Source of the DNA: Hypsibius dujardini
Lineage: Eukaryota; Tardigrada; Eutardigrada; Parachela; Hypsibiidae
Reading direction: 5' to 3'
Assembly (NCBI GenBank): GCA_001579985.1
Contig: LRSR01007817.1
Location: forward strand, 1 to 44,116
DNA length: 44,116 nucleotides
The notes beneath the pieces are model-generated. The model was not told where the DNA came from and made no database searches. It saw only the letters and a list, made by a program, of their open reading frames with translations. Below, in pieces: positions 28,855-40,700 of the stretch (position 1 is the stretch's first letter; each line of letters starts with the position of its first letter). The position numbers were made by a program, and so were the translations under genes.

Positions 28855-29696
28855 GGAGGTTGCGCTCGTCGTGAAATTGGAACGAAAACGAAAACGAAAA
28901 CGTTTGTAGAAACAAAGAATTGTTCGTAAATACGACGTTTGATACGAAACGAACCGCGTCGTTTCGTTTGGAACGACGTTTACCCGCGATAACTAGGACT
29001 GGGGCAACGCAGCGGGGCTGCCTGTTGAAAATTAGTATCATGCCAGTAATCTCGCCTCCGCCGAACTTTTGGCCCGGATGCAGTGTCTGAACCGTTTTCT
29101 TTGATTGTTGCCTAATTCATAATCCTGCATGTGTGGTGGTACTCGTTTTTTTTCGTCATCCTTTTTGTTTGGTGTTTTGTTATTTATCTTTTCCGAATTA
29201 TATCAACAAACACCAATCTAAATTTTGAAAATTTTTTGATCTTCCTTTTGGATTATCAGAAGTGAGAACCCATGAGCTAGTAAGGGATTTCTGTGTCTTC
29301 GCGTGGCGGAGATGGTGTAAATCGGACAGTTTTGCTGAACTGATTGTTATAGCCTTGATCGCGTACATTGCATAAATTTGACAATTATGGCAAAATGAGT
29401 GTTCTTCAACTTCTCTCGTCCGCTTTGCCGCATTTTAGACAAGAAAATTCATTATTATCCATATTAATGGTGTATTAATCGTTCTTTGTTTTGTTTACTA
29501 GAATCAGATCTAGAATCAGATTTTATTCCATTATCAGATGTTGTTGTTGAAAGCTTCGTAAACGTTGCTTTGTTTGTTTACGTTTAGGTTTCATTGCGCA
29601 ACGTGAACTAAGTTACGATGATAGAAACGTTGATTGCAACGACGTTTCTTCTTTCGTTTCGTATAGGTTTCTTTTTCTACAGCAAGCGCAACCTCC
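28855..29696. mobile_element. Candidate inverted-repeat element with GGAGGTTGCGCT ends
   Basis: The left end begins GGAGGTTGCGCTCGTCGT; the right end, read on the opposite strand, begins GGAGGTTGCGCTTGCTGT. Both ends continue into AACG/CGAAA-rich sequence, with a (CGAAAA)n run at 28879-28902 on the left and ACGAAACGAAAG on the right. The interior of about 840 bases has no supported protein. It lies between the convergent hillarin-like and phospholipase genes. No target-site duplication was found. Confidence 0.45.
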
Positions 29697-29934
29697 CTAT
29701 TGTATGTGTAGCATAATCGGACTAGCACTCATCGGACACTCATTCTCGTATTTCTATCAACGAACACTCAGCAAGGCAGGAAGATGCCAAATTAAAAGAC
29801 TAACCAAACTACAGTTCAGGCAGGAGAATACTCCAGGTAAAGACGGGAAAAATAGCGACTAACTAACTCACTACTGCGATTACTGTGAACTGTACTGTAC
29901 CGAACTGTACTGTATCCAAAACTTAGAAATTTAG

Positions 29935-32900
29935 CTACTCCAAAGCTAATTTTAGTACATCTCGGAATTTTGCACAAGAACTGCCAGGCTCTATAGCTTT
30001 TTGGAATTCTGCAATAGCTTTCAGCAGACTTTGGAGTAGTGCAATAGAACTGTCAGGCTTCTCCATATCTCCTAGCAGATTTGGGAGTAATGTAAAAGAA
30101 CTGGCAGGCTTCTCCATATCTTCCAGCAGATCTAGGAATGTTGCAGAAGCTTTCAGCAGATCTCGGAGTGTTGCAATAGAACTGTCAGGCTTCTCCATAG
30201 CTTCTAGCAGATCTCGGATTGTTGCAATAGAGCTGTCAGGCTTCTCCATAGCTTCTAGCAGATCTCGGAGTAACGCAATAGAACTGTCAGGCTTCTCCAT
30301 ACCTTCTAGCAGATCTCCGGATGCTGCAATAACTCCTAGCAGACATCGGAGTAAGTCAAGAGAACCCTTAGACTTCTCCGTAGTTCCTAGCAGACATTGC
30401 ACTGTTGCAATCCAGCCGCCATCCGTCTGCAAAGCTTCATGTAGATCTCGGAGTGTTGCAAAAGAACTGACAGGCTCCTCCATAGCTCCTAGTAGATCTC
30501 GGAGTGTTGCAAAAGAACTGACAGGCTCCCCCATAACTCCTAGTAGATCTCGGAATTCTGCAACAGTTTTTAGCAGATTTCGGAATGTTGCCATAAAACT
30601 GTCAGGCTTCTCCATAGCTTTTAGTAGATCTCGGAATGTTGCAACAGAACTGTCAAAAGGATCAGAATTGAGAAACTCCACCACCTTCTTAATTTCGTTG
30701 GTCTTTTCGTGGAGCTCCGCTTGAGCTAGACGCATAAGTTCCGTAACACTAGCTTCACTAACATCTGCCAGAGAAATTTCTCGTTCAAGTTGAGGATCCA
30801 CACGTAACTTGTACTGGATGTCCGGGTTATCCTCAACAAAGTCCGCCCACTGCTGTTCGGAGTTGATTTTCAGGTAAGGTATCTGTTCGAATAGAGCTTT
30901 AGTCGTCTGGAAAACAGTTTCCTTCGCACTGGGTCGGAAATTTTCTGGTTGGTCATCGCCCGTTTTTCCCTTTGGTTGTCGACCAGTTCCGAGGGAGACA
31001 ACCACGTCGATGGGTCTCCCAGGGAAAATTAACGCTGCCTCCCGGCGAGCCTGATGAGCCGGGCTGTTCTCCTGGAGACCTCCATCTTGGTAAACAAAAT
31101 CCCCGTCCTGCCAATAGCGTTCTTTAGATTAATATAAAATATGATTTACATGATTTTAAATCAAACTAATTTATTTTTATTTTAAACCACTTTTGGATGA
31201 GAATTAATTTTTAATTTATTTAAAACTTATCACTGGAAAAGACATTTAAATTAATGTTTCAGTTTAAATTCATCGAAGTTTTGATATACAATGTGGACTG
31301 ATTGAAGAACTCATTGTAACAGCTATTACCAATCAATCGATTGCAGATATTGATTGATTGGTCTATTGCCTCAAAACTGTTTCATTATGTTATGTTGAAC
31401 AAATTTCGTGAATGTTTACGGTTAAAATACCAGGAAAAAGTCATGACGCGAAGCACAGCTTTGCACGGTTTAATAATTTTTATACGCTGTTTTTATAACT
31501 GAAAATATGAGAATTATTTTAAATGGTTTAAATTAACCAAAAAGAGCTTTGCAAATTAATTTAAATGAACTATGGTGAAAATAATTTTGATTCTGATTTA
31601 AAATCAGCTTCTGCCCAGGCTAAATTATTTTTTTTTTAATTTAAATTCAAAAGTTTGATTTAAACAACATTACCTGACGGACAGGCGTGAAATAGTACGG
31701 TGCTGCGGTGGTCATCCTTGCGGCGCCAGCGACGGGAATGAAGATCGTGGACACCACATTCTTCGGGGTCACAGCATCTTTCGGGATCTCATAATTGCGG
31801 ATGATGCACTTGCAATTAATTTGTCCTTGTTGGCGATTGGCCACTACGAAGCATCTCGGGGATTCATTCTCCATCATGTTAGCTCCGCGGAAGATTCTCA
31901 CGAGCTCTTTTTCAAAATGAAGGGTGTCCGTGATAGCGCCTGTCGAAAAGAAGAGTCGAGCCTTCTGGAACCACGACGCTTTCTGGAAGATTTTTTTGGG
32001 AAGAGTTTCTGCCATATCATATAGGAGGGACGACTCTGTAAGAACAATGCATATTTCAAAACATACCACCACGTTCGTAACAGCGGGTGCACACTTCTCT
32101 CCATAAAAATCTTATTTCAACGCGTTGCAATAAAACGTCTTTCAGGGGTTGTGCATGGGAAATTGACTGCACAGATTACACGTCAGCATTAAATTGTTTG
32201 GCATGCCTTGATCAGTCTGAAGCAAAGGCAAGTTTTAGTGCTTTGGTACAGTTTCTTCATTAATTCTAAATTTAAACAGTATTTAGTATTGAAAAAAGTC
32301 TCTAGTATGTTCTAAATGTCCGATTCGCAAGATTCAAACGACATAGCCAATCAACTATCAACGGTACGAGGTAAGGGCCATTAACCAGACCGTTTTTAGA
32401 AATCGTAACTTAACCAGGCCGGCAGGCCAGCAGATGGCGCATAAGTCGTTTTTGCGAAGTCAACCCATCGAAGGAACCGAAGTGGCGCCTCTACCGGACT
32501 GCTTGCACACTTCTCCATTGAGATTCTTCCCTTCCTTTTTTTGGACCCAAATTCGAACCGTGAGGCTTAGGAATGAACTAAAATGGGTCAGAGAATTTTT
32601 CTAAATGTTTTCAAGCCATCTGCTATGGCAGGGCAGCACTGCAGCGCCAGGAAATCAACGTTGAAAAAACCGGCCTGTTTAAGTTACGATTTCTAAAAAC
32701 GGCCTGGTTAACGGCCCTTACCTCGTACTCGTATTGTATAATCTAGTTGAAACACGGAAACAATTGTTGGCCAATCGAACGATCGCTTATTTTGCCCACC
32801 GGTGCGGTAAATTCTGCCCGTATGATTACAGCATTATGCCCGCAACCCATTAATCAAACGTTAGATTTTCATAAACAAATTTATTCGTAACAAATCAGAA

Positions 32901-35057
32901 TCCAGCTCGACTTCCTCCACGAAAAACTCCTCGTTAAAAAAAACTAAAAGAAATCAGTGGAAGAAATCCTGTTTCAGACGCAAGACGAATAAATAGTCAA
33001 ATTTTTTAGACCGAGCGCGTAAAATCAACAATCACTTGATCGCAGTCTTCTGCTCCATTCTTTGATCAATCAGACATTGGTGGTAATTTACGCATGTTCT
33101 GCTCAACCGAACATGTTCCCAATTCTTCGTAGTGAACTAAATATGAATACTTTGATGCTATCCCATCCCAAATTTAATTGGAAATCGATTGGCATTATTG
33201 AAGTAGTTTTTCTGACAGCAAGGAGCAGAGCTACGAGCCGACTCTGGCAAGCTTTACTGGAATTTTCGGTCCTTTTTAAAAAGTGTTCATCGCTCCGCCC
33301 CCTTATATCTAAGAAATATTTCATTAACGCCCATCATTCCAAATGAAATTTGAAATAGAAGCTTGTAAAAATAATTATATTTATTGCATTTCGAAAAATC
33401 GCTATTTTTACTTTGCAAATCAAGGAAAACGGAGATTGCAGTGCTTTCGTATCTTTGAAATTTCGTCAAAACAAGTTCTCAAAGAATTGCCGATGAAATT
33501 AATTTTATTAATTGTTATTAATATTGAAGTAATTTAGGAAAATAAACAGAGACGTTTTGAAGTCTATCTTGGAAAATAACTCCAAGTAAGCATTACCTGT
33601 AGTGATGGAATCAGCTTGCGTAAACCTTCCAGCTCCATAAACGAGGTATAAGGCTGTCAAACCACCGGCGCTCGTTCCGCAAATCATATCGAATGAGCCG
33701 AGAATGGATCGCAAACCTTGCGCTTGGAAAAATTGCAGAGCAATGGCGTGCAGACGACCGCGGACTCCGCCGCCATCCAGGACGAGAATACGCAGACCGT
33801 TTTTATTCCGTTCACGTTTCTTCATGCGAGCAGCAGCTTCCACTTGATTCACCGACAAGACAGTACCACCAGGGGGAAAGGCGAGAGACGGGTCATCATG
33901 CCAGGCGTTGCTGGGCGGTCGGACGGTCACTTTTAAATTTTTGAAGCATCCGAGGCAACCACCCGTAACACCAGGATTGTGACATTTAAACGTTACTGAC
34001 GGCAACATGTCCACAAATGACTTTGAAAGTGGCGGTGTTGAGTCTGGTGTGTTGTCACCATCAAAGTCGTTGAAAACTTTGATGGTTTTTGCCTTGTATG
34101 TGTCGTGGTAAAGTGTAAGCAATAATTGGCGCTCGATGTCGAGACTTTCCCACTTGCTGTCTTTTACCAACTCGGCAATCTTTCGGTCCACCTAAGGATG
34201 ACAAAAATTAAAATCAGTCAACTGTAAATTTTTATTTTTGTTTCTTTTAGTAACTAATAATATTGGTCTGGGTGCAGTCGAATAATTTGTTTTTAATAGG
34301 GTGAAATCTATAAATAAAAATAATTTTAAAACTGATTTAGTTAACAAGGGTCGACGTAATGTTGCTAAGATGTAAGAGCGAGAAACGATTTTTCTATTGT
34401 ACATAAAATACATTTTCTTTTATAAAAGTCTGTAATTACGGTTAAAATACTTAGTATTATTTGAAATCAGTTAGTGAGTTAATATTTTATTTCAATTTAA
34501 ATTCCCTTGTCACATGCAAAAATCATTTCACATTAGAATGGAAAACATGGAAAACATTACCGGAACTCTCCATATTTTTCTTTCCAAGACAGCAAAGTCA
34601 AAAGTCAAAAGCAGTCAAATATTTTTCTGAAATATAGTTGTTTGATACAATATTAATGAAAAAAATGTCAGAATCTATGAAAACCAAAATCAAGAAAGTA
34701 ATTACAAACAGTTTTAACTTACTGTGAGTTTATCATTTTTATCAGAAATTAATAGAACAATGATTAACAAATTAATTGATAAAAGTATTAATTTAATTTA
34801 AGTTTAGCTGTTAGCAAAGTACACTGCCATATCTGTTGGTCGACCTCGGAGTGGTTGCACAACTTGTAGGGCTTTTTCGAGATGTCGTCCATCCATGTCA
34901 TCTCTATTTTGTCGCTGTTGAAGTCCTTCAAAAAATCTTCTATCGCATTACACCACATGTCGAGGTTGGATTTTTTCCAGTCAGATTCGACGCACTGCTC
35001 GGCACAGCCGCTCCGGCCAAACCTTTTCAGAATATTCATCCTCAACCGTCCTTTGGC
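29935..35057 (-). CDS. Patatin-like phospholipase (iPLA2-gamma/PNPLA8-like) with C-terminal repeats, 5' end uncertain
   Basis: Minus-strand exons in transcript order: 35057-34845 (borders uncertain), 34191-33597, 32035-31674, 31107-29935; the last three join in frame. The patatin core has the oxyanion motif DGGGVRG (33777-33757), the nucleophile Ser in GTSAGG (codon 33672-33670), AARMTTAAPYYF, the catalytic Asp in QDGGL (codon 31086-31084) and SLGTGR, the order seen in PNPLA8 and other calcium-independent phospholipases A2. It should hydrolyse acyl chains from membrane phospholipids using a Ser-Asp dyad. After the core comes a linker and about 235 residues of 17-residue repeats, which PNPLA8 lacks. 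The first listed exon could start translation at ATG 35039 or accept at 35057 or 35081; its donor (GAG before GTCGAC) is weak, and a small exon in 34200-34790 may be missed. The gene diverges from the aquaporin gene. Confidence 0.8.
29938..30645 (-). repeat. 51 bp coding repeats encoding 17-residue units
   Basis: The last exon of the phospholipase encodes about fifteen units resembling RDLLEAMEKPDSSIATL. Some are full 17-residue units and some are shortened to about ten (for example RDLLKASAT and QSLLKAIAE). Adjacent units near 30110-30310 are nearly identical in DNA, so part of the array expanded recently. Confidence 0.85.
31523..31665 (-). repeat. Dispersed AT-rich repeat, copy 2
   Basis: Reverse-complement match to 8843-8996, in the phospholipase intron at 31108-31673. 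It shares AAGCTGATTTTAAATCAG and TTGGTTAATTTAAACCAT. It ends only 9 bases from the donor-side exon border at 31674. Confidence 0.6.
32364..32728. mobile_element. Foldback/MITE element with 59 bp inverted arms
   Basis: 32364-32422 and the reverse complement of 32670-32728 agree at all but three of 59 positions; both begin GTACGAGGTAAGGGCC and end CAGGCCGG. Pairing continues more weakly inside (CAGATGGC near 32431, GCCATCTG near 32617). The roughly 250 base centre has no protein. It sits in the phospholipase intron 32036-33596. The high arm identity suggests recent activity or selection for the hairpin. A target-site duplication is not evident. Confidence 0.75.
34192..34844. other. First mapped intron of the phospholipase
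   Basis: AT-rich sequence. The acceptor at 34192-34193 (TTAG before GTGGAC in transcript sense) is convincing; the donor is not. A short exon could be hidden here. Nothing else is supported. Confidence 0.35.
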
Positions 35058-35081
35058 CTGCGTAAATTGAAACTGATTGCA

Positions 35082-36180
35082 CTAAAATAGCAGACACCCT
35101 TCGAGGACGGAAATTAATGGTAACCTCCTGGTGTTAAAATGAGAAAAAACAATTGACGTGGCTTGAGAGTTCCCTGCAAACGGTTCTGCGCACCGCATGG
35201 CTGCACCCTTCGGTGTATGTGCAAACCGGAAGAGCCGGAAGGACAAACGCATACACAATACGTATTATACATCAACGTAGCAACTGTGGCAAGATGCCGC
35301 ACTGCTCCGTGCCAGTGTGCCGATTATATTGTAGTCAGACATGTTTCCTCGACCAGTCGATTTAATTAAAAATACATACAATATAACATTAAACATAATT
35401 ATAAAACTTATATTTAGCATATTTACCGGTATATTTTATTATTTGAGTATATGGAAATATGGGGATGATTTTGATTAATATTTTTTAGTGATAATTATTT
35501 GCAAACAGTACTAGACGAAAAACATTGTACTGATAACAAAAAAAACAATAAAATAATACAATCATTTTCCCCATTCCAATCTAATAATCCGGCAAATCAT
35601 TGTGACTAACGTTTAATATATTAGATATATGTAAAAAAACCTAAAATGGGGGAGGTAAAAATTGTCATTATTATATTTAAAAAAAAAACATCATACTTGT
35701 AATTAAGTTTCTGGAGACCTGGAGGCAGTAGGACACCTTTTTTTAGGTCGTGCCCATCCAGCTTCTGCCCACTATTTACATTACAAACGCTATTCACAGC
35801 TATTCATCCAACGCTTCCGTCCAACGTGTTCTGTCTGTTAAGACGCTCCATTACGTCACACTTGCACTGCAACCCGAGAGCATACCGTCTTCGAAATACA
35901 CCCACAAGCAAAACGTCTAAAAATATCTCGCCCGAAAAAAAAGTTCTCATGACGACAGAGAGCGACTCGCACACGGTATCCATATAAAACAGACACGAGC
36001 TGAACTTGAAATAAAAAGCAGTCTCTCTCACGTAACAGCCAGCCTTTAAGGCAAAAAACCTTCCCTTAAGCACATCCGAATTTTACAAGGCCAAAGTTTT
36101 GGCAGACAGGCACAAATTGTTCCTTGTCTGTAACTGCTAATTTTATTAATTCAAATAATTTCTTGTTTAATCTCCGTAAA
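35082..36180. other. Shared upstream region of phospholipase (minus) and aquaporin (plus)
   Basis: Should hold the 5' exon(s) and promoter of the phospholipase and the aquaporin promoter. Open frames at 35302-35114 and 36073-35804 on the minus strand resemble no family. The middle (35360-35700) is very AT-rich. Confidence 0.4.
35983..35988 (+). promoter_or_regulatory. Possible TATA box for the aquaporin-like gene
   Basis: TATAAA within CATATAAAAC, 198 bases upstream of ATG 36181. It would predict a leader of roughly 165 bases. Position and sequence are the only support. Confidence 0.3.
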
Positions 36181-37228
36181 ATGGAGCAGGAACCGGAAGC
36201 AAACACCGTGACTTTATCTGCCTTGTCTGGACTAAAAGACATGCCTCCCTTAATTGCATCAATCAGCCACGCACTTTTCGTCTTATTTTGTTGCCAAGTT
36301 TCTCGCCGTTTAGCTAACACCTTCATTGGAGATCGCCTCATCCGTGCTGCCGTCGAAGAGTTCATTTGCACGGTCCAGTTGTGCGTCACCAACTTCGAAC
36401 TGGGCGTGGTCACGGAGGTCTATGGGTTCTCCGGTTACGCCGTTGGTCTCTTTGTCACATCCATTTCCTACTGTCTTACATTTGAAAACGGGACCGCAGA
36501 CCCCAGCGAATGTCTGTGGAATTTGTGTAAAAGACAAATCTCACCCACGGAATTCTTGTTGAGGTCTGTCTTCTCGGTGGCGGGGGCGGCGATCTCGTAC
36601 AGGGCGGCCAAGGTGTTTTGGTCGCTGGATTTGGTACCTGAACACGGGATGGCCTGGGAGGGGGCGCAGTTGTGCACAGCCAGTCTGCAGGTGTCGCTGA
36701 TGTTGGGGTTGTTGTTTGAGGCGGGAGAGACGTTTGTGAATCGGTTGATTCAGAATACGGAAGGGTATAATATGTTGACGGGGGGATTGACGGATGTTGC
36801 AATCACATTTTTCGGTCAGTAGTAAGCTTGTAGTATAATTAGTCACGAAAAAGGGACACAGACACAGACACAGACACAGACACAGACACAGACACAGACA
36901 CAGACACAACACAGACACAGACACAGACACAGACACAGACACAATAGTACAATTACAGTAATAAGCAACAACCATCACTGGTATTTTCAATTTTTCAGGA
37001 TTATTTGTTACGGGCGGTTATTTCAATCCGTCCCTCTCTTTGGCCATGGAACTTGGCTGTTCCGGATTAGCGTACCAAGATTTTTTTATTATCTATTTTG
37101 GCGGACCATTTTTAGCCACCCTTATAGCCGTCCAAGTGGCGCCTTATCTGCTACCTTTAATCCAACCCATATCGGATGCTGCAGAAGAACAAGTGGCTCA
37201 ATCAGAAAACAAAATTCACTCCGATTAA
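36181..37228 (+). CDS. Unorthodox aquaporin (AQP11/12-like)
   Basis: Two exons, 36181-36814 and 36999-37228, joined in frame to 287 residues. ATG 36181 is the first ATG in frame with an AAAATGG context. The protein is hydrophobic with about six membrane segments. The half-helix motifs diverge from the NPA pair: the first position reads DPS (107-109, within ADPSECLW) and the second NPS (221-223, within GGYFNPSLSLAME). A cysteine two residues after the first motif, the second-loop context and the FFIIYFGGPFLATL last helix fit the AQP11/12 branch, whose members act mainly in intracellular membranes. The tail (DAAEEQVAQSENKIHSD) is acidic and probably cytosolic. Transport of water or glycerol cannot be judged from sequence. 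The intron contains a hexanucleotide repeat. Confidence 0.85.
36855..36943 (+). repeat. (CAGACA)n hexanucleotide microsatellite in the aquaporin intron
   Basis: About fourteen nearly perfect units with one shortened unit near 36907. It fills half of the 184 base intron. Confidence 0.9.
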
Positions 37229-37742
37229 ACCAACGAAATTTCTTTTCCCAGGCACCTTCCTAATTTTTCCCTCCCTAAAAATGTATTTCTTCTACTGACA
37301 TGTAATAATCAGGTTTGTGTGCGGCCCAAGAATCAAATTTGGCTTTGTTTTAATTGACCCATCAGCTCCTGGAAAAAGAGACAGCAAACTTTATAGTTCA
37401 ACATTTTATCGGTTATAAACTTTTTCGTCGATAAATCGATTATCGTTACATAAAAACAGCCGTCAGCTGAGTGCCCAGGCACCTCGCGGCCTAATCTGCC
37501 GCATGTTTGTCCTTGCTGTATACGACGCGATATGTATACGTCAAGGCCATTGATAGCATCTTCAAGGAAAAGTACGGCACGCGTGCTTTCAGTCTGTTGC
37601 AGCTGCTAAAACTGCTGACTTCGCAGAAAAAAAGTTGTCGTCTCTTTTCTAATTTAGTCGCATGAGTAGTAATTATTTAATCGCAGTCTGTCTGTAGCTT
37701 TTCCTCAAACCCTTGTGACTTTCAAATAGACATTATTCTACA
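37229..37742. other. Intergenic spacer, aquaporin to mARC-like gene
   Basis: No clear AATAAA follows the aquaporin stop and no TATA box precedes ATG 37743. A GATAAATCGATTATCG palindrome-like word lies near 37430. No further feature is supported. Confidence 0.4.
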
Positions 37743-40700
37743 ATGAATTCCCGCAGTCTTTCTAGTAGTGGAGAGGAGCAATCTTTTCTCTACAATATTC
37801 CTGCCCAATTTCGAGATATCCCCTGGCAAACTGCAGCGAAATACTTAGCAATCGGGACGACTGCAGCGGGAGCAACCTACTTTATAGTTAAGAAGTTGCG
37901 GATTGCAGAAAAACCTGAAAAGATGATTTTAAGCAAGGACCCGTTACGACTGCCGCAACCCATCATCGGCCCTCCAGGCTCCGTTGCAACCTCGCAGGCT
38001 GTGCAAACAGAGACTTCGCCTGATTCCATTCCCACAGTCAGTCAGCTTTCAATTTATCCCATAAAATCGTGCCGGGGCATCCTGGTCAATTCGTATCATT
38101 GCGGGGAGACCGGACCGGAGCTGCACACCGAATTTGGGATCGTTCGAGACCGGTACGCGTATAGCAATTAAGAAGTAGAATATAATTATCGGAGAAGTTA
38201 TTTTAATGGGAAATTTTAGAATAAAAAAAAATTATAAATCACAAAACCCAATAATATATTATAATAAATTATAAGCGAAACACATTTTATAACGTCTAAT
38301 TACAGATGAAACGAATTATAATTTTATTTATGATTTCGTAATATTCAAAAAAATTAATACTCTGTTTCTGAATAATGAATTGTCAGTAGGCCCTTGAAGC
38401 AATTTTGTAATGCTATAATTCCTTCTCGAAATCCGGTGAGTCCAGTCAGTCAATGCTTTTTTAAGCATTAAGACAAATTTTAATATTAAATGCGTCTTAC
38501 TAATTAAAATTTTGCAGTGCTAAAAAGTATGGAGTTTGTCGCAATTAAAATTTGTACAGGGAGATATTATGCATTAAATGTCTTGTTGGTTTGGAATAAC
38601 AAACAATTGTGCTGCGTCGTCAGTATTTTCTACTAGGCATCTATTAACTGTTGCTAATTTACTGCACTTCCTCAAACTCCCTGTAATTTAGCGAATTTTA
38701 TTTTTATGGATTGCCACGAATGGACAAGCTTAAAATATAAATGTGGTACTTAAAACAGATTTTTAGATAATTATACGATAATAAATCTGATTAATTTTTA
38801 GAACATGGATGGTCACGACCAGTAAATACGTCTTCATCACGCAACGGAAACGCCCGAAAATGAGCTTAATTATACCCTCCATCAACGGCTCCAAGCTACA
38901 AATCAACGCACCAGGAATGCGCACTCTGCAGGTGGCGCTGTGTCCCTGTCCGACGGACGGTAGTCCCATCGAAACTGAGTAAGGCCAGTTGTCTTCTTTA
39001 CGGCACGGTCTAAACAGCGCTGTCAAATTGTAAAGTGAAGTTTTGATTTTTGTGAATTTAAAAGAATTTCAAAATAAGTTTTACCAAAAGCATTACTCTA
39101 TATTATAATAATACAAATTAAAACCAATATTTTATATTAAAATATTTCAATATTCAAGATTAAATATGCCCTTTTCATATTTATTTGTGGTTTCCGAGTT
39201 AAACGATAATTAAAAACCGTTAATTGATTTGAAGTATCTTCTGATTGCGTAAATTAAAACATTACGTAAATGTTCTCACTCAAATAATTGCAGCTAGTTA
39301 ATCAGAAATGTATCAATAACACAGAATAAAAAATTTACTTTACTAAAACGCATAACCGTGTACATCATTATTATTTAATACAAATTTGTAAGAAAGTGCT
39401 ATGAGGGTCAATTGAAAATTAACTTCTGTTTGTTTTTTATGGAGGGGTACATTTCGTTTTTAGTAAAAAATTAATCTACATTTCACAACAATGTTTTAAA
39501 AAAGTAAAACTGCTATTTACAAGTACGTCCAAATTGTCCAAGTACGAAGTACAAGTGCACGCCAATAATTCTGCGATTTTTACAGTTTATTTTGTATTTA
39601 TGTTTTATAATTCGTATTATTATAAATATAAAATGAGGTTTTTGGGTAAAAATTATTTCAGAATTCATTGAGTTTTACCAACTTCACTTCACCAACTTCA
39701 CAGCGATTTTTTATAGCGTGCCCTTATTTACTGTCGTCGAATTACGTGACGCCAATTGTTTTACAAATATTTGTGCGCATTGTAGAGTCTGGGGAGCGAA
39801 AATTGCGGCATTGGACCTCGGGGACGAAGCGGGAGCCTGGTTTGCCGAATACCTCAATCTGCCGGGAGCGCGATTCATTTTCCATCCGCAAGAGTTTGGA
39901 GGGCGGGACTTAACGGAGGGCAATCCAGCGGACCTAGATCTCTGGAAAAAGGGAGACAAGGTGCGGTGTACAGTCAGTCACAGGAATGAATTTTTGTTGA
40001 TGCTAAGCTTACACCTGATTAGACAGACAGACAAACAGAGAAACAGACATGAAAAGAGATCACGATAGACCCGAGTATTTACAAAACAATAACTACCAGG
40101 CAAATATTTTACTGGATTGGTAATTATCGGTTGATAGTCTGTTCCACAGACTTACACACAGACAAAAAAGATAGTGACAGACAAGACAAGCAAACAAGGC
40201 AGACCAACAGGTACCCAGACAACCTGGCAATCAAACAAATAGGTACAGGCACAACCAGACAAAAAGTTTAGGATGTCAGAATCTGTCCAGGTATTATCGC
40301 ATGTGTGAGTACTGTAATACAAGTAAAACACAGACAGACAGATGACTTCTAATGCAGATAAAACACTACTACAGTAGGCGACAGAATTTAACTTAATGGA
40401 GGGTCCCAGAAATGAACAAAGGGGCGGGGCAGCGGTAATAGTTGAACAATCAACCAGCGGAGCTCCACACCTGCCCCGCCCCTTTTGCCCATTTCCGGGA
40501 GCCTCCGTTAGATTAAGTTGTGTCGCTTTCTATACACTTTCTGCAAAACAAACTGATTTACCAAAATTAATTCAGACATGTAATCGTTATACAGACACTG
40601 TAAATATGCAAGCTAACTTGGAACGATTTTGAGAGGGTGAACTCAGAATGTTTCCCCTTTATTTTTTTTAATAGAACTATAATTATGTTTTTCTACATTA

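Noticed and set aside
35804-36073. Minus-strand 89-codon open frame as a possible first phospholipase exon
   Set aside because: No splice donor joins it convincingly to the exon near 35057 and it matches no family feature; left as unannotated upstream sequence.
36541-36990. Minus-strand open frame of 149 codons across the aquaporin gene
   Set aside because: It is antisense to the aquaporin exon and runs through the hexanucleotide repeat; the plus-strand frame has the family motifs and splices cleanly.
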